A stretch of 64,000 bases of DNA from Takakia lepidozioides. Lineage: Eukaryota; Streptophyta; Takakiopsida; Takakiales; Takakiaceae. Location of the stretch: contig CM060731.1 in assembly GCA_030704615.1 (NCBI GenBank), positions 63,716,756 to 63,780,755 on the forward strand. The letters run 5' to 3'. Each line of letters begins with the position of its first letter. The first letter of the stretch is position 1. The notes under the pieces are model-generated. The model was not told where the DNA came from and searched no databases. It worked only from the letters and a program-made list of their open reading frames with translations. A program made the translations under genes and the position numbers. This document shows, piece by piece, positions 53,640 through 64,000 of this stretch.

Positions 53640-55700
53640 TGTTAAAAGCTCTTCGGTCGACTTGGCAGCTCCAAGTTTTCCGACAGTTCACCTGCACCTT
53701 TCTCGTTCACTCCTAAACCGCATTTGTAAATTGGTTCGCTTTGCAAGTTTGCATTCCCGATACTGTGTCGTCCTCGCGGACCCCTTCTCGCTCAGAAAAG
53801 TGTGGCCTTTGGCTCGTCGGGTGGGGTTGAAAGGGAAAAACAAACGCCACTATAAAAATGTAGTCTGCAGGTGAGAAACGGCACTGCCACGACGGCTATC
53901 TATGAAGCCATTATGGAGCGAAAAGGAATAGAAACACACAGCTGCACAGGTAACTACCAAGCTGTTCCGAGAGCGGGCAAAGACCGCACATTCCATAAAC
54001 CGCGATGGAAGCACAAATTTAATAAGTAGGAGTCCACAAGATAGTCGAGTGGGAGAGGAAAGGTTGACATCTACAGCAATGCCGGGTGGAGAAACAAACA
54101 TACAGTTGAAGAGCTACGTCGACAGAAGAATAGAGCAAGGAAAAGGACCAAACAGTGTAGAAGACAAACAATGCTACAAATGTAGGTATCGAGAACGGAG
54201 CGGTCAGCAGTGATTGATAACGCAGACGAATAGTGTAGAAGCCAAACAATGCTACAAATGCAGGTCTCGAGAGCGGAGCGGTAACAACGTTAGCAGTGAT
54301 TGATAACGCAGACGATGATGGAAGCTAGGGAATGAGCATGACAAACATGCGCAGTGTCGGATGACTGGAACAGCCAGCCGCGGAGGAGGACCTTCAACAC
54401 GGGATGAAAGAAACTGATGCACCAGTGCAACAGATTTCCACACAATAATGTGCCAACATTAGCGTGCAGCACTGTCAACTATAAGCAGCCTCGCAAACCC
54501 CTGCCAGCCACGTCCAGCTAGAAGACAGAGAAGAAAGAGAGAGACGGAGTGGCGGGCATGATGATGGACGCTCGCTCGAGCGCTGCAAGGCAGCGCAGCG
54601 GGTGGCTAGCGAGCACGCCGGCCTAGCCCCGCCTGTTCTCGCACGCGCCACACTCCACTCCCGCCGCCGCTGGCCCCAAATTGACGTAAAAGGTGATCGC
54701 AACAAAGGTGATCCTGACATTTCATCAACCTAGGTCCTACACCGTCCTCTCGCCATGGACCCTTATATCGGGCTCCTGCAATCCAGCAAGGCAACAGGAA
54801 ATCCCCGAAAAAGAGGTCCGGCAGAAGTTGACCGCAGGACGTGCGCGCAGGAGGGCGCGCGGAACATGACGCTACGGAGGTACTGGAGTGAAAACGGAGA
54901 GTTACCGCGGGGTTGGTGATGAGTAACTGTGACGTGTCCTGCGCGCTCACAGTTTACTGCCGTAACTTCCAGGACACGTAAATATAAAGGCGGCGGTTGT
55001 GGGCACTCGAAGCCGTGTAATAATTCCCGCCACTCCCTCCCCATTATTTCCCCCCCCCACACCCCCTCTAATTATTATTACCCTACCCTCATTTTCCCCT
55101 AATTATCACCCTACCCTAACCTCCAAATCCATTTCGTCCCACTCTTTTCCTCGCCCAGTTCCGGGTTCAACCCCGTTTGAGCCCCCGTTGCCGGCTTACA
55201 TCCGCGGGATGAAACACTGCATGGTTAGTTCGTCCGCTCGAACGGATGTCGCCTACAGTGGGGGTCCTCGACGAATGAAGTTTTCCATTCCTCCACTATG
55301 GATGTGATAGCGGACTTCATCCGTCCAATCTGACTGAATTGCGGGAAAGAGTCGTAGAGGAGGATGAAAAGAGGGCGTGGATGAATGAGGTAGTACATGG
55401 GCAGGACGGGACAGTCTAACGGTTTGGGAAGAGCAGCAGGATAGACGGCACGGGGGCTATCACTGCAGTCTTCAGGGCTGTACGCGTTCCATCACGCTTC
55501 TCGTCTCGCACCTTTATTGCTTTCTCTTACAGTTTTGAATTGTATGGTGGTTTCCTGGTACGAGGGGATGGGATCGAGTAAAGAGGCGTGGATTTACATA
55601 TGAAACCGTAAAGGAGCTGGATTGGTGAGCGGAGATGGGGAGCAGTAGCTTGGGGAGGAGTGAGATGTGGGTGAAGTACGACCTGCAAGGTCAGTGGAGG
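53640..55700. promoter_or_regulatory. Upstream region of the ERECTA-like gene
   Basis: About 2 kb upstream of the start codon at 53639, transcribed leftwards. It contains a tandem duplication (54154-54316), a GC-rich stretch with CG-rich words (54540-54680), and a C/T-rich run (55020-55110). No homologous protein was recognised in any frame. Exact promoter elements cannot be assigned. Confidence 0.35.
54154..54316. repeat. 79-base imperfect tandem duplication
   Basis: GTGTAGAAGMCAAACAATGCTACAAATGYAGGTMTCGAGARCGGAGCGGT and GCAGTGATTGATAACGCAGACGA occur twice, at about 54154 and 54233. The second copy has a short insertion (AACAACGTTA). Confidence 0.85.
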
Positions 55701-58700
55701 TAGTTTAGCAGTTCATCTTGTCAGAAGTGATGACAGGTTTGTGCGCGAAGTTGGAAGTTGGGCAACTGTTTGATGGGAAGCGATGGCAGGGAGATTGGAG
55801 GAAGAGGTAGCAGAGAGAAGGCATCTTGCATGCTGCAAACAAGCTGGTGATTCCCTCCCACTTTACTTCCCACACATATGGTAAGCTGACACAGCGTCTC
55901 GCCTTGGACAAAGAACTTGGGTTTCGAAGTGTGGGACAGAGGGTTAACTTACTTGACAGCAGGGCGGAGGAGGGGATTGCAAAAAAGCTGGAAAGAGATG
56001 ATAGCCAAAGAGGGAAGCTTTTGGGTGGACAGCTATGGCCGATCTGGCCCAACTGCATGCCGGACACACTCTCCTAAAAAGCTTCCTCGCTTATTGCTGT
56101 TGGAAGCCTGGATGCAGCGCAGGCTGCCATGGATTATTCTCTCTGCGATGTAGAGAGCAAATCATTCTCTCAGAGCTATTATGGCATCACACTTCCAAAG
56201 CGCATATAAATCACCGACCGTCCTCCTCTCCTGTGCCTAACCCATAAATCACATGCTTAACGTCTAGAGTTTTATAATGCCCTTTTGGTAGCCGACAGGC
56301 TAGCCAGCAGGACATCATTTCATGCAGAAAAAAAAACTAGTGGTGGTGATGATGAAGACAATGATGATGGAAGAAGCAAATGTAGCTAGCTGGTTTTTGC
56401 TAGGTACTAGCTAGGTAGGTAATCTGGAGGTAAGGTGCCAGGATTCTTGCTTCTGCACTATCAGTCTGAGAGAAGCCGGATATCCAGGTTCTTCACCACG
56501 CATTTCAAAACCCCAGATGTCCGCATTCAACTTGTGAGAGCCCACCACATCCAAACACAAATGTATCCCTTCATATTATAATCTATTCTCATACTCGGTC
56601 TAGCCACAGGAACTGAGCTGCACCAGTTCTCTAGAAAAAGTTGGGTGGCGAACTACCTACATTCTCGCTCTGACACACAAATAGTTGGCAAAACCGTTGC
56701 GAAACTCAAAACAAATCCTCAACTGCACCATAAAGCCCCCCTGAAGAGCCTGCGCAGCATGTCAGCGTACTCCCGTAAAACCCACCAGTCGCCATCGACG
56801 TGGGGATGGGCCGCACACCCTCTCTTCAGACCCTCACATCGACGCCATCACTCCGATGAATGAGGGAGCAGCTCTCCAAGCAAATCTCCTTCCACAATCT
56901 TCAAGGCAGATCGCACTCATCACCACCATCATTGAATCTGCCTAAATTTAAGACCATTGTGCAACACCCAGCTTTCCGAATTCCACCCACAAAAGCTTCA
57001 TACGATCTATCTGCCAAATCGAGCAAACGACAATGCCCAAATCGAAAGCGAAAAAACAACATATCTACGATCACCGGGACCAACATGGTCAATCAAGTAC
57101 CTCGGTCTTAATTAAGCCAGTCCATACAATGATATTCTCCGAAGAGACGGGACCCACATTATTACATGATGTCTGTAACTTATTGAATGTGATGATTCCG
57201 CGTTTGCTGCGGTTGTATTAATGCACCACGATATTGTAGTCTTTGTACGCAAATTTGGATCTGCGTTGGAAAACCCACAAGTTCATCGATCTCCTCATCC
57301 GGGAGTCAAGCTCGCAGTTCAAAGATGCAGAAGTTGGGTCAAAGAGTTGCTTGAATTTAATAAGACGAGATTCATCGTCGCCGTCAGAGATTTGGACGGT
57401 TTTACCGTGGTACTTTCCGATAGACACATACAGTTTACGAGCTCAGTTTTCTACTGATTAGTGCATTAAACACAGTTACGGTGAGCTTGTTAGGCCACTG
57501 ATCTCATTGTTGGAGGCAGACCCGCTTTCTCTCGAGTCTCACCATTTCATTTCATTTCTCACCTGGAAATTGACAACCTGCTGGCCTGCCGACCTTTACA
57601 TCACTTGAAGCCTGCATGATTCCCTCAGTCACTCATCAGTCTGCTCTTGTGAAGAAAACTCCAAACCATAGCTGGCAAACGTTAATCGCTTTGAAAACGA
57701 CGACATGATTGGGAAAACTCCAGAGTTGTTTAGAGTAGTTTAAAGAATTTAGAAAGCCCGCAAGTCCAAACTTGATGTTGGGAGGAAGGAAAGCATTTTA
57801 AAATGAAGGCACAGGTTGGTAATTATTGAAGGAACGAGATAGCAGGAGGGACTAGTGGCAGGCAACTCAATTTTGGAATCACTGTCACAGTCTGGTAATA
57901 GGCAGACAGTGGGTTCTTGAAAAGAACCAGATGATCCTTAATTTAGCTTCCACATTTGTTTCTCACACTCGAGCTCAGAAGGGGTGGGCACCCACTCTAC
58001 CTTCCCACCACAGCTTATCTATTTACTTAGCAGCAGGACTTGAAGGCAAAAGTGGCACACAATCCCAAGTGTCAGTTGTTTCAGTGTGAAGATCATTCCA
58101 TCAATCTGGATTTATGACAGCTGCTTTAATTTCTGCCATACCTCAAATTCTGGTTCAGACAATGACATACCCATCATTGCTTTGCCACACCACCTGCTAC
58201 TTGCCGCATTTAGTTACCAACATAGCTCTCCTTTGTCGTGCTGATAAATGAGTTAACTCATCAAAATTGCCATCCCCGGGGCCCGTTTTAAGGGGGCCTC
58301 TGAACTTGGGCTCGTAACTCGTAACCTTCGGCTTCAATGGTTGGGAACTATAACATAAACACCAAACTTAAAGGCACAGAGTATTTATGCCAGTTCCTTC
58401 TCAGATAACAAAGGGAACAGGCAGCAAATGTGAGGAGAAACCGATTGATTCAGTTTTTGGGATCCAAGTACTGCTTTCCAAAACTCACCTACAGCATTTG
58501 GTGTCAGGAGAAGTGCTCATTCTGAGCAAGTTTGAATCAAGAACGCACAACTGAAAACTTCATTGTTTATTTACAAGAACATAGCTCAACTGTCCGGCTC
58601 TTCATAATGGTGGATTGGATAGATGTAAAGCTTCTCTGGCTCATGGCGAGAGCAAAAGTTAGGTGTAAATGCTAACCCACATACTGGACACTCCTCTTGC

Positions 58701-58951
58701 AAACAAAATCTTAGTCTACCAAGGCTTCCTGTTTTTAGGGGATCTGCTGGTTGGAATAAACCTACCAACTCTGTTGCTGCACTTCAGGGCTCCTGAGTCC
58801 TGTTCCATGCAGCTCACAGGAAGCAAAATATTGACAGTCGCATATCATGGTACAAATTGTTTCTTTCAGCTTTATTATTCTTAACAAACTGGATAATTCA
58901 TAGTCTTTCTACCCTCACATTTGAAGCCACGCAGTTTGAATGTTGCTCATT
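55701..58951. other. Intergenic DNA between the ERECTA-like and PPR genes
   Basis: Small frames exist, for example 57218-57427 minus (YHGKTVQISDGDDESRLIKF) and 58586-58768 minus (ECPVCGLAFTPNFCSRHE), but no family is recognised. TAGCTAG words cluster at 56385-56425. The right end (58560-58950) is probably the 3' flank of the PPR gene. Confidence 0.4.
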
Positions 58952-61536
58952 TCACCAGTAATCCCTGCAAGAACAAACCCCGTTTTGGAAGTGGTGAAAG
59001 CGGTTGGCATCCCGTACAACAATTGCTCGCCCAACTATCTTTGAGATAAACTTGGTAGCCGTGTGGCAGTCACCACACACTCGAAGGTTCTTGATAATTC
59101 GGATAGGAGTACCAGGGGATGTGCTGATGAGCCCAAAACCAATCGCCAGCTTCTCACTGTGGTGGCAAAGAGAAAATTCCTTTTGCTTCTCCTCCACATC
59201 ATGCAATACGAAGTGAATGTCAGGCACGTACCCGGCCTCCTTCATCTGCCCATACAAGCTCTCCAGCACAGCATGTATTTCCTCTATCTGTGGATGTGAT
59301 GTGTCATCTACAACAAACGTATGGACTTGATTGTCAACCTCAATGCAAGAGCCACCTGGCTCCTTTCTGATCCTTCTCTTCTTCATCATGTTCCTAACCC
59401 TTGCAGCATCCTCCCACCTGCCAGCCGCCGCATAGATGTTTGATAGCAGCACATAAGTAGCAGCATGCTGAGGATCCCACTTGAGAAGCCATTTTGCTGC
59501 ACGTTCTGCCAGCTTTACATTGCCATGTATTCTGCAGGCCCCAAGCAAGGCCCCCCACACTGCAGCACCTGGTTCAATTGGCATTATATTGATGAATTCT
59601 TCTGCCTCATCCAAGTGACTTGCACGGCCAAGAAGGTCCACTATGCAGCCAAAATGCTCTACCGTAGGAGTGAGATCATAATCCCTACTCATGGAATAAA
59701 AGTAGTGACAGCCTTCATCCACTAGGCCCACATGGCTACATGCAGAGAGAATGCATACAAAGGTGATACCATCCGGCTTCAAGCCTTCCTCCAGCATTTG
59801 TTTGAATAGTTGTAGGGCCTCCATGGCACACCCATGCTGAGCATATCCTGCAATCATCCCGTTCCATGAAACCAGATCTCGCGTAGCCATATCCTCAAAC
59901 ACCTGACGTGCCTCTGTTATGTTCCCACATTTGGCCAACATGTTGACAAGGGCAGTCTCCAGAATGACATCTAGCACAATTTCAGCTTTGATGATGTCAG
60001 CATAGACCTCTCTGCCTCTATGGAAGGATGCCAGGCTGGCACACGCATTGAGAACACAAACAAATGTGACCTGTTTGGGCATTGTGCCTTCCCATATCAT
60101 ATTCTCGTAGGTGTCAAAAGCCTCCTTACCACACCCTTGTTGAGCATAACCTGCAAGCATTGCATTCCATGTCACCACGTTTGGCTTCACGCCTTCCTGT
60201 TTCATCCGTTCAAGTAGTCTCAGGGCCTCACTACCACCCCCGTGCTGAGCATATCCTGTTATCATCACATTCCATGAAATCACATCTCGCCGAGTCATAT
60301 AGTCAAACATTTGACGTGCTTTGCTTATGTTCCCACATTTGGCATACATATTGACCAGTGTATTCTCCAGAATAATATCTGGAACAATCCCCACTTCCAC
60401 GATGTGATTGTGGACCTCTATACCTTTTCCCAGAGTTGCCAGACTGGAACAGGCATTGAGAGAAGAAATGAAGGTGACCCTATTGGGTGTCACCCCATCT
60501 CTTATCATTTGCTCGTACATCTCAAAAGCCTCCCTACCATACCCATGCTGAGCATATCCTGTGATCATCACACTCCATGAAACCACATTTCGTTGAGCCA
60601 TACTATCAAACATCGACCGTGCTTTGTTTATGCTCCCACATTTCGCATACATATTAACAAGGGCAGTAGCCAGTGCAATATCTGGAACAATTCCAGCTTT
60701 GACAATGTCACCATGGACCTCTATGCCCTTATCCAGGGCTACAAGGCTGGCACATGCACTCAGAACACAAATGAACGTGACCTTGTTGGGGGCAAACCCT
60801 TCCCATATCATTCGCTTGTACATCTTAAGCGCCTCCTTACCAAATCCACTCTGAGCATATCCTGTGATCATGGCATTCCATGACACCACACTGGGCTTCC
60901 AGCCTTCCTTTTGCATCTGTCCAAATAGGTGCAGGGCCTCCATGACACATCCATGCTGAGCATATCCTGCAATGATTGCACTCCATGAGACCAGATTTCT
61001 CTCAGCCATCTTATCGAACACTTGACGGGCATCACGTATGCTCCCGCACTTGGCATACATGTTAACAAGGGCTGTCTCCAGCATGATATCTGGGGCAATA
61101 CCAGCCTTGATGATATCAACATGTACCTCTTTGCCCTTTTCCAGGACTGCCAGGCTGGCACATGCCTTGAGCATACAAATGAATGTGACCCTGTTGGGCA
61201 CCAATCCTTCCCATATCAATTGCTCATAGATCTCAAAGGCATCCCTGCCATAACCATGCTTAGCATAACCTGCAATCATTATATTCCAGGTACATATATC
61301 TCGCTCGGGCATTTTGTTAAACACTAGGCGTGCATCCAGCATTTTCCTGCACTTGGTATACATGTTGAGGAGGGTGTTATGCTGGAAGATGTCTGGCTTG
61401 AATCCAGTTTGGATAATGTGGGCGTGCAGCTCCTTTCCCTGTGCTAGTCTTTCCATATTGATGCACTCTTTCAAGAGACAAACGTAAGTTTTGGAGTCTG
61501 CTGGAATGCCTCCATGATACAATATGTGTAGTGCCT
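58952..61536 (-). CDS. PPR protein of PLS class with E and DYW domains (RNA editing factor)
   Basis: A single long frame of about 860 codons contains some 18 consecutive PPR repeats in P-L-S order (recurring ALVNMYAKCGSI, WNAMIAGYAQHG and FVCVLSACS). The E/E+ region (AAVWGALLGACRIHGNVKLA and EPGGSCIEVDNQVHTFVVDD) follows, then a complete DYW deaminase. HSEKLA supplies the HxE zinc and catalytic residues, CGDCH the CxxC, and the protein ends FHHFQNGVCSCRDYW then stop at 58952. Such proteins recognise one or a few organelle transcripts and deaminate C to U. The frame stays open upstream of the first ATG (61456) to a TGA at about 61558, and residues ahead of that ATG (LYHGGIPADSKTYVCLL) are still PPR-like. 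The true start is therefore probably in an upstream exon, joined at an acceptor near 61537. Organelle targeting is inferred from the family. Confidence 0.93.
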
Positions 61537-61559
61537 CTTCGCAGACAGAATATCAGGGC

Positions 61560-63208
61560 GTACCTGTGGATGGTAAGCCTGTGAAGCGGCCAAACTCGCG
61601 CTCAATGTCAATTGTGAGCACGGGACTTGAGTCCCCACGTGGCACTCTATACAGGGATAGCCTGAGAAATCTTCTGTTGTCCCGCCTTACATAGCATCCC
61701 CACGAGTGCAAGAAGGGGCTTTGTGGACACCCTATCTTTCAAAAGCAATGGTCATGGTAAAGCTGCATGGTTCAAACAACCATTCTTGTGCTGCTTCCAA
61801 TTGACCATCTCCTCATGCAGGTTTCATGTAGATATTCATCCACAGTGCTTGGTTGGTCTTGTTGACCTTGAAACCCCATCCTTTGGGATTGACCTCCTCT
61901 GGAACTCCATTCCAGCCTCCTTCGGCAATCCCTGCCTCCACAACAAGAATTTGATAGTTTAGCTCCCTACCATGTCCAAAACACGTGGACGGGAGCTGTG
62001 TATCAACAAGGTGCAAGTAAGAAGGCATACGACACAAAGCACAGGCCATCAGTGTCAGATTCCTTAGGGTGGAGAGGAGTTCTGTTTTGCACAATTCCTG
62101 ATTTACGAAATAGAAGGACCCTATGAGCCATGTGTGTGCAGTCCTCTATCACCTGTCTCCTTTGTTGGGCATAGTCTCTGGTTATCTTCACATACACTTG
62201 CCTGACTCAGCTATGTGTCAACACAACATTTGACTAATTCCGGGAACCAATTGTCACGAGTATCATGTGTAAAGACCAAGGTAATGGGTGGGTATCTCTT
62301 TCTTCGACTTCATCTTCACCACTCACATTATGTTTGAAGGAGAGTGTGCCAAACAATCTCATCATTAGGATATCCTGGAAACAGATGAACCAAAACTGAG
62401 TGGTCTTGAGGTGATTGTGTTACCCCCTCCCCTCAATGATCACCATCGATGACAAGGTGTCAGTTGGAATTGCAGTATAGCTCAGCTACCAGCTCATATA
62501 AAGATCCTTCAACACTCATATAAAGTTCCATAAGCACAAACATGTGCTGCAACCAACTAGCCATCCAACGGAGTTGCGGAGGTTCCTCAGACTGCCTTCA
62601 ATCACAACGAAGTGAGTGACGTCGCTCATGAAGCAGACAGCCTATCTAACTAGATTGACCATTCAGACAGAAGCGGTTGAGCGGGGTACCTAAACCCAAA
62701 GCCATAACCACAGAATTGGGTTACATATACAGGTGGAACCCACAACAGGCTACCATCCTTTCAGTGGAACTGATCAACCACTGGATGCTGACAACATGAT
62801 CTTGCCTGTTGACAGAGTAATTCGGCTCGAGGTTACATAACTAAGAGTGTCAGCAGTCACTGATGTAAGACAAGACTAATGCCAGGTTGTCTTCAATACA
62901 GAATGATTCAGAATGCACAATCTGACAAACCATTCCTGCCAAGACTTGGGTGAGTACTACTCTTTGAAAGGTGCAAAACTAATGTTGTCAGCATATCTAT
63001 GGTGCCTAAAAAGAGAGCCATGTGGTACTGCCATGGTGTCCATCCAATCCACGTGCTTAGTTTGCGCAATAAAAGTGCTGCAGGCACTTCAAGTCAACAA
63101 TACCAGATTCAATTGTAATTCTTCAGGTAAGGAAATAAGGGCTACAATAACCCTCTCACAACAAGAGTGCAACCAACCCACAGTTCACAAACAGGTGGGT
63201 ACAACAGC
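61560..63208. other. Region between the PPR gene and the next gene, with unassigned minus-strand frames
   Basis: On the minus strand at 62197-62003 the frame reads VKITRDYAQQRRQVIEDCTH and MAHRVLLFRKSGIVQN. At 62094-61813 another frame ends GRELNYQILVVEAGIAEGGW and NPKGWGFKVNKTNQALW. They look like exon-grade protein, but I cannot name a family or join them securely. One may belong to the 5' exon structure of the PPR gene. The stretch 62220-62900 shows nothing. Confidence 0.3.
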
Positions 63209-63580
63209 TTACCTCGCATCACTAAAGCATCTGTTAAAACCAGGCATTACCTGAGGTGGATAACCTCTCACAAATTTACGCAATCCATTATCTCCATAGC
63301 TGTCGCCTTCTTTGTGGTTCTCAAGCACACCTGCTGCCCGGTCATCCTTGTTGATTCTTCAGATGATGCACATGGGATCACACCACAAGCTATAAATAAG
63401 TGTCATACATCCATATTTGTTGAATTAGATACAACTGACAAAGAACTTGGCCACACAGCATATCAAGGGAATTGCCTCCTCCTTCAGTATACGTGTGCAT
63501 GAGATAGAGAGCCAACCTGACGTCGGGGTTGATGGCAAGATTGCGTGCCACAGCAAAGCCAGTTAAGCCAACAGCTGCTC
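63209..63580 (-). CDS. Small conserved plant protein, possibly complex I accessory (ESSS-like), 3' exons
   Basis: Exon 63580-63517 encodes GAAVGLTGFAVARNLAINPD V, a short hydrophobic segment. After a GT-AG intron, exon 63356-63209 encodes RINKDDRAAGVLENHKEGDS and LRKFVRGYPPQVMPGFNRCF, with stop at 63209. The layout, a single membrane helix followed by NPDVR, RAAGVLENHKEG and PQVMPG, is a conserved pattern I recall in small plant mitochondrial membrane proteins. The link to the complex I ESSS-like subunit is from memory and unverified. The 5' exon was not found in the window and may lie beyond 64000. Confidence 0.55.
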
Positions 63581-64000
63581 CTAGTGAAAGGAACAGTGGA
63601 TAAATCTGTTAACCATCCCCACCATTTCCTTCCACTCAGATTGGCACCATTCAAGTCTTGTCACACAACGTCAGCAACACCAATCAGGGGGTTTCTAAGC
63701 TTTAAACCTCAGCTAGTACCTTTGACATTTCTTTTAACATTTCCTGAGGAGAAAAAGGATAGACAAGGTGTGGAGAAGGAACCATGCAGCTTCTAACAAT
63801 GCTGTGGCTTGAAAACCTTCGCACACTCGACAACTACCATGCGGTTATAGAAATGGGTCTAACCATGCAGATAGCCTCTCATGATCCTTTAAGTGATGTG
63901 CAAAAGAAGAAAACAGAGCTGACAATAATATCTCTGTCTGTACTACTCAATGTCTACCCCTCACAAGTCAATATCCATTACTATCGAGTCCAGGATAACG
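63581..64000. other. Right edge, no recognised feature
   Basis: Probably intron or 5' flank of the small minus-strand gene ending at 63209. The plus-strand frame 63545-63796 overlaps that gene and has no motif. Confidence 0.4.

Noticed and set aside
59004-61327. Multiple plus-strand ORFs opposite the PPR gene
   Set aside because: They mirror the PPR repeat periodicity on the antisense strand and show no independent motif.

Overview
The window reads as nuclear DNA of a land plant, most likely a large, repeat-rich, seed-free genome (moss, lycophyte or fern grade; this placement is inference). The support is a complete ERECTA-type receptor kinase with about 20 separate 72-nt leucine-rich-repeat exons, a PPR protein ending in an intact DYW deaminase domain, an intronless SNW/SKIP gene, GT-AG introns throughout, and plant-type MULE, CACTA and Ty3 elements.

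Left part (1 to about 31.4 kb) is transposon territory. At 1-2292 (minus) lies a broken, intron-containing MULE transposase, bounded by telomere-like GGGTTACA minisatellite DNA, including a 2.4-kb degenerate array at about 2.5-4.8 kb. A CACTA (En/Spm) TNP2 gene on the plus strand starts at 5246, is interrupted by a 5'-truncated Ty3-type retrotransposon (about 5.4-14.1 kb, with one LTR at 12951-14063), and resumes at 14204-16555 with DUF4218- and DUF4216-like parts. A second CACTA N-terminus lies on the minus strand (17.5-18.6 kb), next to LINE fragments. Further right are a SET-domain-like gene with a frameshift (19.8-21.5 kb), a CACTA-type second gene (25.2-27.5 kb), a CACTA 3' end at 28330, a ULP-protease-like gene with repeat-filled introns (28.8-29.6 kb), and a large inverted-repeat element built on a CAATTCAATTGAATTG palindrome (30.0-31.4 kb).

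The right part carries host genes separated by further transposon debris. These are SKIP (31913-33730, plus), an organellar ribosomal protein uS15 gene recovered from three short exons (37457-38545, plus, with a C-terminal frameshift), a second ULP-like fragment (39.1-39.9 kb, minus) beside an HUH Rep-like fragment (40.4-40.9 kb, minus), a tandem array (41.2-41.6 kb), the ERECTA-like gene (53639 to 43363, minus, 27 exons, predicted about 983 aa), the PPR-DYW gene (61536 to 58952, minus), and the 3' exons of a small conserved mitochondrial-type protein (63580 to 63209, minus).

No bacterial-style operon, CRISPR array or rRNA gene is visible. The most unusual pattern is that several transposon-derived genes have introns filled with minisatellites. 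Two ULP-like protease genes 10 kb apart share a phase-2 intron at the same codon but carry unrelated repeat families downstream of it, and one of them sits next to an HUH endonuclease remnant on the same strand.
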